The notes: a model not told the origin generated them from the letters alone. 64,000 nt of DNA from Bradyrhizobium diversitatis (GCF_016031635.1 NZ_JACEGD010000026.1:30612-94611); one strand, 5' to 3'. Shown: positions 38,955-47,264, counted from the first letter of the stretch. Numbers and translations: made by a program.

Positions 38955-39443
38955 TCATTTCACCCGCCTGAGCGCCGGGCGCTCACCCTCCAGCGAGGCT
39001 TTAACGTGGGCCCGTGCGCGTGCCAGGCGCGACATCACGGTGCCGATCGGCACGCCCTGGATGTCGGCGACCTCGCGATAGCTCATGCCTTCCAGCATCA
39101 CCAGGAGCAGCACCGAACGCTGTTCCTCGACGAGGGTGGCCAGCGCCTTCTCGATGTCACGTCCTTCGGCCTCGGTCCCGCTGGCATCCGGGTTGTTCTC
39201 CGTCAGCGGCATGAATTGCGGCCGCCTTGCCAGTGAGCGCCGCCGGTTCTTGTTGAGGTTGGTCAGGATCGTATAGAGCCAGCTCCTGACGTCGCCCCCG
39301 AGAAACAGGCGTTCCGAACGCAGCGCGCGCACCAATGTATCCTGCACCAGATCGTCGGCCGCATCCGCATCGCGCGTGAGCGCGCGGGCGTAACGCCGCA
39401 ACGCCGGGATCATGACTTCCACACTCTGGCGAAACGCGTTCAT
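38955..39443 (-). CDS. ECF sigma-70 factor
   Basis: 162 residues with sigma2 (ALTRDADAADDLVQDTLVRA, VRSWLYTILTNLNKNRRRS) and sigma4 (LATLVEEQRSVLLLVMLEGM then SYREVADIQGVPIGTVMSRL). It is the regulator half of an ECF/anti-sigma pair. A GGAAT-N17-GTT element 48 bases upstream may be its own promoter. It is not EcfG itself in context: there is no PhyR/NepR gene nearby. Confidence 0.92.
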   Translation of the reverse strand: MNAFRQSVEVMIPALRRYARALTRDADAADDLVQDTLVRALRSERLFLGGDVRSWLYTILTNLNKNRRRSLARRPQFMPLTENNPDASGTEAEGRDIEKALATLVEEQRSVLLLVMLEGMSYREVADIQGVPIGTVMSRLARARAHVKASLEGERPALRRVK

Positions 39444-39490
39444 TGCAGTCTTGAAGTCCTAGCGTTCGGCGCGAGCGCCTCAACGATCAT

Positions 39491-39515
39491 AACACCCGAG
39501 TGGAACGGCTATTCC
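39491..39515 (-). promoter_or_regulatory. Putative ECF promoter (GGAAT-N17-GTT)
   Basis: On the minus strand GGAAT (39515-39511) and GTT (39493-39491) are 17 bases apart, 48 bases before the sigma start. It is one base off the general ECF -35 GGAAC. Autoregulation by its own sigma is common in this class and is inferred here. Confidence 0.35.
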
Positions 39516-39615
39516 GACACTCGAAACAGCGTTAACGCCGCGTATTAGGGCTGTACCGCAGGGGAGGGCTGGTGTACCTCCAGACCTCAACGAGAGCTTC
39601 GACGGGACGTTCAAA

Positions 39616-40431
39616 ATGGCGCAGAATTCAGGTCTGATGCAAGGCAAGCGCGGAGTGATCCTCGGCGTTGCCAACAACCGCTCGATCGCCTGGGGCATCG
39701 CCAAGGCATGCCACGCCGCGGGCGCCGAGCTCGCCTTCACCTATCAGGGCGATGCGCTGAAGAAGCGCGTCGAGCCGCTTGCCGCCGAGATCGGCGGTCT
39801 CGTGCTCGGCCATTGTGACGTCACGGATGCCGCGACCATCGACGCTGCCTTCGCAGTGCTGAAGGAGAAGTGGGGCAAGATCGACTTCCTGGTGCACGCG
39901 ATCGCCTATGGCGAGCAGCTCGACGGCCGCTACGTCGACACGACGCAGGAGAATTTTTCGAAGTCGATGCTGATCTCCTGCTATTCATTCACCGCGGTGG
40001 CGCAGCGCGCCGAGAAGCTGATGACGGATGGCGGGTCGCTCATCACGCTCAGCTACTACGGCGCCGAGAAATGGATGCCGCATTACAACGTGATGGGCGT
40101 CGCCAAGGCGGCGCTGGAGGCCAGCGTGCGCTATCTCGCCGCCGATCTCGGCGAGAAGAACATTCGCGTCAACGCCATCTCGGCGGGACCGATCAAGACG
40201 CTCGCGGCATCCGGCATCGGCGACTTCCGCTATATCCTGAAGTGGAACGAATACAACGCGCCGATGCGGCGCAACGTCTCGACCGAAGACGTCGGCGGCA
40301 GCGCGCTGTACTTCCTCTCCGACCTCTCGCGCGGCGTCACCGGCGAGGTGCATCACGTCGATTCCGGCTACCATGTGCTCGGCATGAAGCGGCCGGATGC
40401 GCCGGACATCTCGCTGGGCGGGAAGGACTAG
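39616..40431 (+). CDS. fabI: Enoyl-[acyl-carrier-protein] reductase (NADH)
   Basis: 271 residues, SDR-type FabI: GKRGVILGVANNRSIAWGIA, FTYQGDALKKRVEPLA, HAIAYGEQLDGRYVDT, the catalytic pair in YNVMGVAK (Tyr-x6-Lys), and AGPIKTLAASGIGDF. Reduces enoyl-ACP in fatty acid elongation, the target of triclosan-type inhibitors. Followed 12 bases later by a histidine phosphatase gene in the same direction. Confidence 0.94.
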   Translation: MAQNSGLMQGKRGVILGVANNRSIAWGIAKACHAAGAELAFTYQGDALKKRVEPLAAEIGGLVLGHCDVTDAATIDAAFAVLKEKWGKIDFLVHAIAYGEQLDGRYVDTTQENFSKSMLISCYSFTAVAQRAEKLMTDGGSLITLSYYGAEKWMPHYNVMGVAKAALEASVRYLAADLGEKNIRVNAISAGPIKTLAASGIGDFRYILKWNEYNAPMRRNVSTEDVGGSALYFLSDLSRGVTGEVHHVDSGYHVLGMKRPDAPDISLGGKD

Positions 40432-40443
40432 CCCTGAGCCGGA

Positions 40444-41043
40444 ATGCCCGTGCCCACGATCTACTTCCTTCGCCATGGCGAGACCGAGTGGAACGCGCTC
40501 GGGCGACTCCAGGGCACCAGGGACGTCCCGCTGAATGCGCGTGGCCGGGCCCAGGCCGTGCAGGCGGCCGGCATTCTGGCCGATCTGTTCAGGCGCGAGG
40601 GCAGGGACAGGGCGGCGCTGCCTTACGTGTCGAGCCCGCTCGGCCGTGCGCGGCAGACCATGGAACTCGCGCGCGAGACGCTTGGATTGTCGGCTTCGGA
40701 CTATTCGCTCGACGATCGCCTGCGTGAGATCGGCTATGGCGTCTGGGAGGGGCTGACGCTGGCCGAGAGCGAAGCCTCCGATCCGGATGTCTATGCGAGT
40801 CGCCTCGCCGACAAATGGACCGTCGCGCCCGCGGGCGGGGAGACCTACGCGGCCGTGCAGTTGCGCATGCTCGACTGGTACGAGTCGCTTCTGGTCGATA
40901 CGGTGGCCGTCGCCCATGGCGGCACCTGCCGGGCCCTGATGGTGGCCCTGGGCGTCGAGACCCCTGTCAGCGCTGCGGAGCTCTTTATCGAGCAGGGCGC
41001 GGTCTACGTGTTCCGCGACGGCCGGCTGGAGAAGTTCAGTTAA
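40444..41043 (+). CDS. Histidine phosphatase (phosphoglycerate-mutase-like)
   Basis: 199 residues: RHG signature in YFLRHGETEWNALGRLQG, SSPLGRARQTMEL, the proton-donor Glu in REIGYGVWEGLTLAE, and the second His in VAVAHGGTCRAL. Covalent phospho-His phosphatase of the gpm branch, more likely a small-molecule phosphatase than a glycolytic mutase given its 199-residue length. Likely co-transcribed with fabI. Confidence 0.9.
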   Translation: MPVPTIYFLRHGETEWNALGRLQGTRDVPLNARGRAQAVQAAGILADLFRREGRDRAALPYVSSPLGRARQTMELARETLGLSASDYSLDDRLREIGYGVWEGLTLAESEASDPDVYASRLADKWTVAPAGGETYAAVQLRMLDWYESLLVDTVAVAHGGTCRALMVALGVETPVSAAELFIEQGAVYVFRDGRLEKFS

Positions 41044-41063
41044 CGGCAGCGCCACATCCTCCG

Positions 41064-41155
41064 CCGTCATGCCCGGGCTTGTCCCGGGCATCCACGCGCT
41101 TTTTGCCCGACGTGACCGAGACCGTGGATGGCCGGGACAAGCCCGGCCATGACGG
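41064..41155. repeat. Palindromic intergenic repeat (CCGTCATGCCCGGGC family)
   Basis: CCGTCATG at 41064 is matched by CATGACGG ending at 41155, with internal inverted segments (GGGCTTGTCCCGGGCATCCACG against CGTGGATGGCCGGGACAAGC). A REP-type element related in its outer arms to those at 26512 and 28578, but with a different core. Confidence 0.8.
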
Positions 41156-41248
41156 CTGTGGGGACCATTTGACCCCCAATTCAGATCGCGTTACGTCACG
41201 TTGACATTCAACATAGTTGTTGCAAGTCAGCGTTAGGCGGCATCCGCG

Positions 41249-42337
41249 ATGTCCTTCAACACCTTCGGCCACATGTTCCGCGTCACCACCTTCGGCGAGA
41301 GCCACGGGGTCGCGATCGGCTGCGTGGTCGATGGCTGCCCGCCCATGATCCCGCTCACCGAGGCCGACATCCAGCGTGATCTCGATCGCCGGCGGCCGGG
41401 CCAGTCGCGCTTCACGACGCAGCGTCAGGAGCCGGATCAGGTGAAGATCCTGTCCGGCGTGATGGCGCATCCGGAGACCGGCGTGCAGGTGACGACGGGC
41501 ACGCCGATCGGACTCCTGATCGAGAACACCGACCAGCGCTCCAAGGACTATTCCGAGATCAAGGACAAGTTTCGTCCGGGCCATGCCGACTTCACTTATG
41601 AGGCCAAGTACGGTCTGCGCGACTATCGCGGCGGCGGGCGCTCCTCGGCGCGCGAGACCGCGATGCGCGTTGCCGCCGGCGCGATCGCGCGAAAAGTCCT
41701 GCCCGACGTGAAGGTGCGCGGCGCCTTGGTGCAGATCGGCCCGCACAAGATTGATCGCGACAAGTGGGACTGGGACGAGATCGCCAAGAATCCGTTCTTC
41801 TGTCCCGACAAGGACAAGGCCGCATTCTTCGAGACCTATCTCGACGGCATCCGCAAGAGCGGATCCTCGATCGGCGCGGTGATCGAGGTCGTCGCCGATG
41901 GCGTGCCGGCAGGTCTCGGCGCGCCGATCTATGCCAAGCTCGATTCCGATCTCGCGGCCGCGATGATGAGCATCAACGCTGTGAAGGGCGTCGAGATCGG
42001 CGCCGGCTTCGGCGCGGCCGAGCTCACCGGCGAAGAGAACGCCGACGAGATGCGCACCGGCAATGACGGCACGCGGTTTCTGTCCAACCATGCGGGCGGC
42101 GTGCTGGGCGGTATCTCCACCGGACAGCCGGTGGTGGTGCGCTTCGCGGTGAAGCCGACCTCGTCGATCCTCCAGCCGCGTCTCACCGTCGATCGGCAGG
42201 GAGCCGAGACCGAGATCTTCACCAAGGGCCGCCACGATCCTTGTGTCGGCATCCGTGCCGTCCCGGTCGGCGAGGCCATGATGGCTTGCGTGCTGGCGGA
42301 TCACTTCCTGCGCGATCGCGGGCAGGTGGGACGGTAG
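41249..42337 (+). CDS. aroC: Chorismate synthase
   Basis: 362 residues, full length: N-terminal FGHMFRVTTFGESHGVAIGC, then DLDRRRPGQSRFTTQRQEPD, DYRGGGRSSARETAMRVAAG, GAVIEVVADGVPAGLGAP and RFLSNHAGGVLGGISTGQP. Last step of the shikimate pathway: EPSP to chorismate using reduced FMN. Not clustered with other aro genes. Confidence 0.96.
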   Translation: MSFNTFGHMFRVTTFGESHGVAIGCVVDGCPPMIPLTEADIQRDLDRRRPGQSRFTTQRQEPDQVKILSGVMAHPETGVQVTTGTPIGLLIENTDQRSKDYSEIKDKFRPGHADFTYEAKYGLRDYRGGGRSSARETAMRVAAGAIARKVLPDVKVRGALVQIGPHKIDRDKWDWDEIAKNPFFCPDKDKAAFFETYLDGIRKSGSSIGAVIEVVADGVPAGLGAPIYAKLDSDLAAAMMSINAVKGVEIGAGFGAAELTGEENADEMRTGNDGTRFLSNHAGGVLGGISTGQPVVVRFAVKPTSSILQPRLTVDRQGAETEIFTKGRHDPCVGIRAVPVGEAMMACVLADHFLRDRGQVGR

Positions 42338-42340
42338 TTG

Positions 42341-42371
42341 CTTCACCTCTCCCCGCTGGGGAGAGGTGAAG
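42341..42371. repeat. Perfect 14-bp stem hairpin after aroC
   Basis: CTTCACCTCTCCCC (42341-42354) and its exact complement (42358-42371) around a three-base loop, starting three bases after the aroC stop. The arm sequence recurs in the repeat at 53249-53373. It can stop transcription, although no U-run follows. Confidence 0.75.
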
Positions 42372-42451
42372 ACCTGCCGCGAGCGTTCATGTCGCGGTAC
42401 TAGCCGACCGCGCAGCTTGACGACTCCGCAACTTCGTTCGCAAATGCGCCC

Positions 42452-43642
42452 ATGAACAGCTCCGAGCTTCAGCGCATCTGCGACTGGCTGATCGACGGCA
42501 CCTGGGCGGCCCAGGAGCCGGCGGTAGGGATTGCCGATTTCTGCGAGCGTCTGGTCGCGGCCGGCCTGCCGCTGTGGCGGTTCGGCATCTTCATCCGCAC
42601 GCTGCATCCCGAAGTCTTCGGCCGCAACTTCATCTGGCGGCAGGGCCAGGGAGTTGAAATCGGTGCCGTCGATTTCGAGGTTCTGGAGACGCCCCAGTTC
42701 GCACGCAGCCCGCTTCGCGTCGTGTTCGAGCAGGGCATCGAGGTCCGGGGACGCGCAAACGACCCCGACAGCAAGCGATTTCCGTTCCTCGGGGACATGC
42801 ACGCAGAAGGCGCGACCGATTATATCGCGGTGCCGGTGCCTTTTCTCGATGGCTCCATCCACGCGACGAGCTGGATCACGCAGCGTCCCGATGGCTTCAG
42901 CGACGACGACATCGCGGCCATCCGAGCTCTCATTGCACCGCTTGCGCGCATCAGCGAGATCATCAGCCTGCGCCGCACCGCCGAGATGCTGCTCGACACC
43001 TATGTCGGCAATCGCGCCGGCGCGCGCATCCTCGGCGGCCAGATCCGCCGCGGTCACAACGACACCATGCAGGCCGCGATCTGGCTGTCGGACCTGCGCG
43101 GCTTCACCGCGCTGTCGGACCGGCTGCCGGCCGAGACGGTGGTCGAGATCCTCAACCAATATTTCGACTGCCAGGTCGCCGCGATCCGCGGCCATGGCGG
43201 CGAGGTGCTGAAATTCATGGGCGACGGCCTGCTCGCCGTGTTCCCGATCGACGAATATGTCGGCGATGCCGCCCATGTCTGCGCGCGCGTGCTGGAGGCC
43301 GCGCGCGAGTCCCGCGCCAGCGTCGAGGCGCTGGCCTTTCCGGTCGGCGAGGCCGTCGAGCGATTCCGCTTCGGCGTCGCGTTGCATGTCGGCAACATCC
43401 TTTATGGCAATATCGGCGGCGGTAACCGTCTTGATTTCACCTGCATCGGCCCGGCGGTCAATCTCGCCGCAAGGCTGGAGAAGATCACGGGGCGCCTGGG
43501 GCGGACCGTCGTCGCCTCGGAAGGTTTTGCCAATGTCTGCCGCCATGATTGGCACCAGCTCGGCGAGTTTCCGATCGCGGGATTTTCCAAGGCGCAGCGC
43601 GTCTACGGGCTCGCGGAAGAAGCGCACGTGCAGGCCGGCTGA
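42452..43642 (+). CDS. Class III adenylate/guanylate cyclase with N-terminal sensory region
   Basis: 396 residues. N-terminal ~190 residues are a soluble GAF-like domain (VPVPFLDGSIHATSWITQRP). The cyclase domain (~205-370) has the two metal Asp in WLSDLRGFTALSDRL and KFMGDGLLAVFP, and VGNILYGNIGGGNRLDFTCI then GPAVNLAARLEKI. Makes cAMP (or cGMP) from the triphosphate; cytoplasmic. Rhizobia carry many such cyclases. Converges with clpS, four bases apart. Confidence 0.9.
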   Translation: MNSSELQRICDWLIDGTWAAQEPAVGIADFCERLVAAGLPLWRFGIFIRTLHPEVFGRNFIWRQGQGVEIGAVDFEVLETPQFARSPLRVVFEQGIEVRGRANDPDSKRFPFLGDMHAEGATDYIAVPVPFLDGSIHATSWITQRPDGFSDDDIAAIRALIAPLARISEIISLRRTAEMLLDTYVGNRAGARILGGQIRRGHNDTMQAAIWLSDLRGFTALSDRLPAETVVEILNQYFDCQVAAIRGHGGEVLKFMGDGLLAVFPIDEYVGDAAHVCARVLEAARESRASVEALAFPVGEAVERFRFGVALHVGNILYGNIGGGNRLDFTCIGPAVNLAARLEKITGRLGRTVVASEGFANVCRHDWHQLGEFPIAGFSKAQRVYGLAEEAHVQAG

Positions 43643-43646
43643 ACCG

Positions 43647-43952
43647 CTACTCCTCCGGCTCGGTCGTGAACAGCAGCGGATAGCCCTTGGCGCGGCCGGC
43701 GTCGGTGGCGCGCGTCGCCTTGGTCTCGGCAACATCCTTGGTGAACACCGCGACGACGCAGGCACCCAGCTTGTGCGCGGTGATCATCACCTTGTAGGCC
43801 TGATCCTCCGTCATGCGGAATTCGGCCTTCAGCACCATGGTGACGAATTCGCGCGGCGTGTAGTCGTCGTTGATCAGGATGACCTTGTGCAGCCGCGGCC
43901 GCTCGACCTTGGTCTTTGTCCTGGTTTTCGGCTTGGTGACGGTGTCGTTCAT
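43647..43952 (-). CDS. clpS: ClpS-family adaptor, stand-alone paralog
   Basis: 101 residues: Lys/Thr-rich N-tail, then the ClpS fold with KVILINDDYTPREFVTMVLK and the DQAYKVMITAHKLGACVVAV helix, TKDVAETKAT and YPLLFTTEPEE. ClpS brings N-degron substrates to ClpAP. The usual HxxGxG/Cxx segment of main ClpS is changed (AHKLGACVVAVFTKDV), fitting the second alphaproteobacterial ClpS (ClpS2). No clpA lies next to it. Start at 43952; the longer frame to 44045 is rejected as Arg/Pro-rich. Confidence 0.85.
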   Translation of the reverse strand: MNDTVTKPKTRTKTKVERPRLHKVILINDDYTPREFVTMVLKAEFRMTEDQAYKVMITAHKLGACVVAVFTKDVAETKATRATDAGRAKGYPLLFTTEPEE

Positions 43953-44087
43953 CGTTTCCTGAAACCCGGCCCTGATGAGCTCCAGCCCTCTGATCATATT
44001 GCAGGCGCCCGGGCTTCTCCAAGGTGGTCGGCGCGCCGCCATCATGTCGTTGCAGACGGGCAGGGATGCGCTGGTCGCGCTGAGCCC

Positions 44088-44471
44088 CTACGGAAGAGTG
44101 CGAACAAACTGCATTGCGGCGATCAGCGCCCCCACGGACAGCACTACCGATGCAATCATGTAGACGGCCGAGGTGACGGTCTGACCGCGCTCGATCAGAT
44201 ACCAAGCATCCAGCGAGAACGTCGAGAATGTGGTGTATCCGCCACAAATCCCCACCGTCAAGAACATCCGGGCGGTCTGCGGCAGGTTCCATCTCGTCGC
44301 GAACAGCGCGGCGAAAATGCCGATCAGGAATGATCCCGTCACGTTGATGATCAGGGTGCCCCAAGGAAAGTTGGTGCCGAAAGCGCGGCCCGAACCGATT
44401 GCAACGAGGTAGCGCACGACCGCGCCGAGCGCTCCGCCGGCGGCTACAGCCAGAATGTATTGGATGTTCAA
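44088..44471 (-). CDS. crcB: Fluoride channel CrcB/Fluc
   Basis: 127 residues, four membrane helices: YILAVAAGGALGAVVRYLVA, TLIINVTGSFLIGIFAALFA, FLTVGICGGYTTFSTFSLDA and VYMIASVVLSVGALIAAMQF. The GGALGAVVRY, N-x-TGSFLIG and GGYTTFSTFS motifs define Fluc channels, which act as antiparallel dimers and let fluoride leave the cell. Starts with TTG after AGGGAA; the longer frame to 44600 overlaps the MFS gene and is not protein-like. Second gene of a riboswitch-controlled operon with the MFS transporter 28 bases upstream. Confidence 0.93.
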   Translation of the reverse strand: MNIQYILAVAAGGALGAVVRYLVAIGSGRAFGTNFPWGTLIINVTGSFLIGIFAALFATRWNLPQTARMFLTVGICGGYTTFSTFSLDAWYLIERGQTVTSAVYMIASVVLSVGALIAAMQFVRTLP

Positions 44472-44499
44472 CGTCTCGTTCCCTGGTTTGTGACCTGCA

Positions 44500-45708
44500 C
44501 TATCCGTCCTTTGCCGCCAGCCCGTTGCCGACCGTGAGCAGCCCGACGAGCGAGACCAGCGCGAAGCCGAGCCCTGCGAGGAACGTGCCTTGGGGACCAT
44601 ATGCGTCCCAAAGCGCGCCGGCGATCACGCTCGCGGCCAGCAAGGCAAGTCCCGTGAACAGGTTGAAATAGCCGAATGCAGTGCCGCGCAGGCTCGCTGG
44701 CGCAGCGTCGGCGACGAGGGCCGAGAGCAGCCCTTGCGTCAATCCCATATGCAGCCCCCATAGCACGACCCCGAGCGCAAGGCCGGCCAGATTCGGCAGC
44801 AGCGCCAGCGCGAGGTCGGCGCCGGCGAGGAAGACGAGGCCGAGGGCGAGCAGGCCGGTCCGGTTGATCCGGTCCGACAGCACGCCGGCCGGATAGGCCG
44901 ACAGGGCATAGGCGATGTTCATCAGCACCAGCACCGCCGGCACCCACATCACATTGAGTCCGATGTTCTGCGCGCGCAGGATCAGGAAAGCCTCGCTGAA
45001 GCGCGCGAGGGTGAAGACGATTCCGACCGCCACGACACGCCAATAGACCGCTCCGAGCTGCCGCATGGCGGCGAGATTGAGCGGGTTTTTTGCACGTGTC
45101 CGGCTTGGATCAGGCTCCGGCTCGTTCACCGCGAAGGCGATCAAACCAAAGGACAGGAACGCCGGCAGCACCGCCACCCAGAACACGAGGGCAAAATTGT
45201 CCGCCGTCCACCACATCAGGCCGATCGCCACGAGCGGTCCGACGAAGGCGCCGATCGTGTCGAGCGATTGCCGCAGGCCAAAGCTCGCGCCGCGCAGGCC
45301 GACCGGCGCGATGTCGGCGATCAGCGCATCGCGCGGTGCGCCGCGAATGCCTTTGCCGACGCGGTCGATGAAGCGCGCCGCCACCAGCCATTCGACGCTG
45401 GGCGCGAGCGGGAACAGCGGCTTGGTGAAGGCGGCCAGCCCGTAGCCGAGGGCGGCGAGCAGCTTGCGGCGGCCGAGCCAGTCCGACAGCGCACCGGAGA
45501 AGATCTTCGTGATCGAGGCGGTAGCCTCCGCAATACCCTCGATGAACCCGACGGTGAGCGTGGAGGCGCCGAGCACGGTGACGAGATAGATCGGCAGCAG
45601 CGCATGGATCATCTCGGAGGAGATGTCCATCAGCATCGAGACGAAGCCGAGCACCCAGATTCCTCTGGGCAGCATCGTGCGCGCAGCATTCGGTGTCGGC
45701 ATCGTCAC
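44500..45708 (-). CDS. MFS transporter in the fluoride-riboswitch operon
   Basis: 402 residues with about 12 membrane helices. N-terminal half: VLGFVSMLMDISSEMIHALL, LPIYLVTVLGASTLTVGFIE and the MFS loop GALSDWLGRRKLLAALGYG, then VAARFIDRVGKGIRGAPRDA. The family resembles YajR/Bmr-like permeases with DRVGKGxRGAPRDALIAD, widespread in Proteobacteria, substrate unknown. It lies directly behind a fluoride riboswitch and before crcB, so it is likely induced by fluoride. Whether it moves fluoride or repairs a side effect is not known. Confidence 0.88.
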   Translation of the reverse strand: MTMPTPNAARTMLPRGIWVLGFVSMLMDISSEMIHALLPIYLVTVLGASTLTVGFIEGIAEATASITKIFSGALSDWLGRRKLLAALGYGLAAFTKPLFPLAPSVEWLVAARFIDRVGKGIRGAPRDALIADIAPVGLRGASFGLRQSLDTIGAFVGPLVAIGLMWWTADNFALVFWVAVLPAFLSFGLIAFAVNEPEPDPSRTRAKNPLNLAAMRQLGAVYWRVVAVGIVFTLARFSEAFLILRAQNIGLNVMWVPAVLVLMNIAYALSAYPAGVLSDRINRTGLLALGLVFLAGADLALALLPNLAGLALGVVLWGLHMGLTQGLLSALVADAAPASLRGTAFGYFNLFTGLALLAASVIAGALWDAYGPQGTFLAGLGFALVSLVGLLTVGNGLAAKDG

Positions 45709-45757
45709 GTCGTCGTCTTCTCCTGGCCTTCTCCGGCTGGCCTTCGTTACAAGGCAA

Positions 45758-45780
45758 CAAAAAACCCGCCATCGGCGGGT
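45758..45780 (-). terminator. Riboswitch-controlled intrinsic terminator in the MFS leader
   Basis: On the minus strand ACCCGCC (45780-45774) pairs with GGCGGGT (45770-45764) and is followed by six T residues and TGTTG. It lies 50-72 bases before the MFS start codon and downstream of the fluoride aptamer. A competing copy of GGCGGG at 45797-45792 can capture the same CCCGCC, giving a mutually exclusive antiterminator. Confidence 0.85.
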
Positions 45781-45828
45781 ATGTCCATGCTCCCGCCAAA
45801 GGCAGAGGCCTTGAGATTGCCTCTCCTC

Positions 45829-45897
45829 GAGCAGGAGTCATCAGCCAAGCACGGTCATCGACCGCCGGGCGGTTGTCGGGGGACTCCATCCCCATCT
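45829..45897 (-). promoter_or_regulatory. Fluoride riboswitch (crcB motif)
   Basis: The minus-strand sequence has the conserved features of the fluoride aptamer in order. First is GGGGATGGAGTCCCCC (P1 with loop), then ACAACCGCC, a variable hairpin (CGGTCGATGACCG) and GGCTGATGACTCCTGC. GGAGTC in the first loop is complementary to GACTCC in the last segment, the aptamer's pseudoknot. It precedes a terminator and an operon ending in crcB, which fits an ON switch. The published consensus is GGNGATGGNGTTCNCC...AACCGCC...GCTGATGACTCCTAC. Confidence 0.92.
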
Positions 45898-46230
45898 GTG
45901 CGACCAACCCTAGCATGGAAATCGTGCCGGACAAGTAGGCGCGGCGTGCACTCCAGGCTCGCCGCCGCCATTCCAGGGGCTCGCGAAGCGAGAACTCCGG
46001 CGCGCCCTTGCACGCCTGAGAATCTCGCCATTACGGCTTCGGCTCTTCGAGCCGCCCCGGATTGATGAATCCTGTAATCGCGCGTCTTCCGGTGACGCAA
46101 GCGCGGCGACACGGCGGCGGTTTCGCGCTGGCACGCAAGTTCTTAACTCGAATGTGAAGCACAAGCGATCTTCGGCCTTTGCGGCAAGGCAATTGCATGT
46201 CACCATCGCGTCATACGACGGGAGACTGCG
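45898..46230. other. Gene-free stretch upstream of the fluoride operon and VWA gene
   Basis: 333 bases with no convincing gene. It should hold the promoter of the riboswitch leader (minus) and the promoter of the VWA gene (plus; GGGAGACTGCG precedes its ATG). A decayed relative of the palindromic intergenic repeats (CCGCCATTCCAGGGGCTCGC... CGCCATTACGGC) is visible at about 45963-46065. Confidence 0.4.
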
Positions 46231-47100
46231 ATGCGTTTGCTGTTCTCGATCGGGGCTGTGCTGGTGGCCGGCATGCTTGCCGGAGGGGACGTCGCGAGCA
46301 TCGCGGCACCGGGACCCAAATTCGAATCGCCCGGCAGTCGATCTCAATCGCAACGGCTGGCGGCCGACAAGGACGCGCAGACGGTCGACGTCGAATTGAT
46401 CCTCGCGGTCGACGTGTCCTACTCCATGGACATGGACGAGCTCGCGGTCCAGCGCGAGGGCTATGCGCAGGCAATCCAGTCGAAGGAGTTCCTGCAGGCG
46501 CTGAAGTTAGGTCCGAACGGCCGGATCGCAGTGACCTATTTCGAGTGGGCCGCCTCCAGCGACCAGAAGATGATCATCCCCTGGCGCCTGGTCGACGGAC
46601 CGGAGACGGCGGACGCAGTTGCCGCCGAGATCATGAAAACGCCGATCCGGCGCGCCTCGCGCACATCGATCTCCGGTGCGATCACGTTCGCGATGCCGCT
46701 GTTCGACGAGGATCCCTATCGGGGCTTGCGCCGCGTCATCGACATTTCCGGCGACGGTCCCAACAACAATGGCGGCCCGGTCACGGTGGCGCGCGATGCT
46801 GCCCTGGAGAAGGGCATCGTCATCAACGGCCTGCCGATCATGGTCAAGGAGCCGTCCTATTCGACCATGGATATCGACAATCTCGATTTATACTATGAGG
46901 ACTGCGTCATCGGAGGTCCCGGCTCTTTCGTCATCACGATCAAGGATCGCGACAAGTTCAAGGAAGCGATCCGCACCAAGCTGCTGATGGAAGTCGCCGG
47001 CCGCACGCCCGAGCGCCCCGTGATGCGCGTTGCCGACAAGGAGCCGCGCGTCAACTGCCTGATTGGCGAGAAGATCTGGTCGGACCGCTGGGGACGTTAA
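46231..47100 (+). CDS. DUF1194 / von Willebrand factor A secreted protein
   Basis: 289 residues: signal peptide (RLLFSIGAVLVAGMLAGGDV), then a VWA domain with the MIDAS motif D-x-S-x-S in LAVDVSYSMDMDEL, followed by RIAVTYFEWAASSDQKMIIP, RRASRTSISGAITFAMPLF, VIDISGDGPNNNGGPVTVAR and YYEDCVIGGPGSFVITI. The DVSYSMD and SGDGPNN motifs are characteristic of DUF1194. Periplasmic; divalent metal binding expected. Function unknown. Confidence 0.88.
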   Translation: MRLLFSIGAVLVAGMLAGGDVASIAAPGPKFESPGSRSQSQRLAADKDAQTVDVELILAVDVSYSMDMDELAVQREGYAQAIQSKEFLQALKLGPNGRIAVTYFEWAASSDQKMIIPWRLVDGPETADAVAAEIMKTPIRRASRTSISGAITFAMPLFDEDPYRGLRRVIDISGDGPNNNGGPVTVARDAALEKGIVINGLPIMVKEPSYSTMDIDNLDLYYEDCVIGGPGSFVITIKDRDKFKEAIRTKLLMEVAGRTPERPVMRVADKEPRVNCLIGEKIWSDRWGR

Positions 47101-47264
47101 CGTCCCGGCTGAGACCTTTTGCCCATCCCAACCGGCAGTTGAATTTAACTGCCCGTTAACCGGTGCATGGCCCTAATCAGACTGTTTCCTTCTGTTTCCA
47201 GCCGGCATCCCGGCATTGCTGGAGCGAACGAAAGCGGGTTTTCCAACCTGCCTTTGAGCAAGCC

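Noticed and set aside
38955..39443. This sigma factor as EcfG, the source of the GGAAC-type regulation
   Set aside because: EcfG is normally encoded with nepR and phyR. Here the partner is a membrane anti-sigma factor, so it is a separate ECF group.
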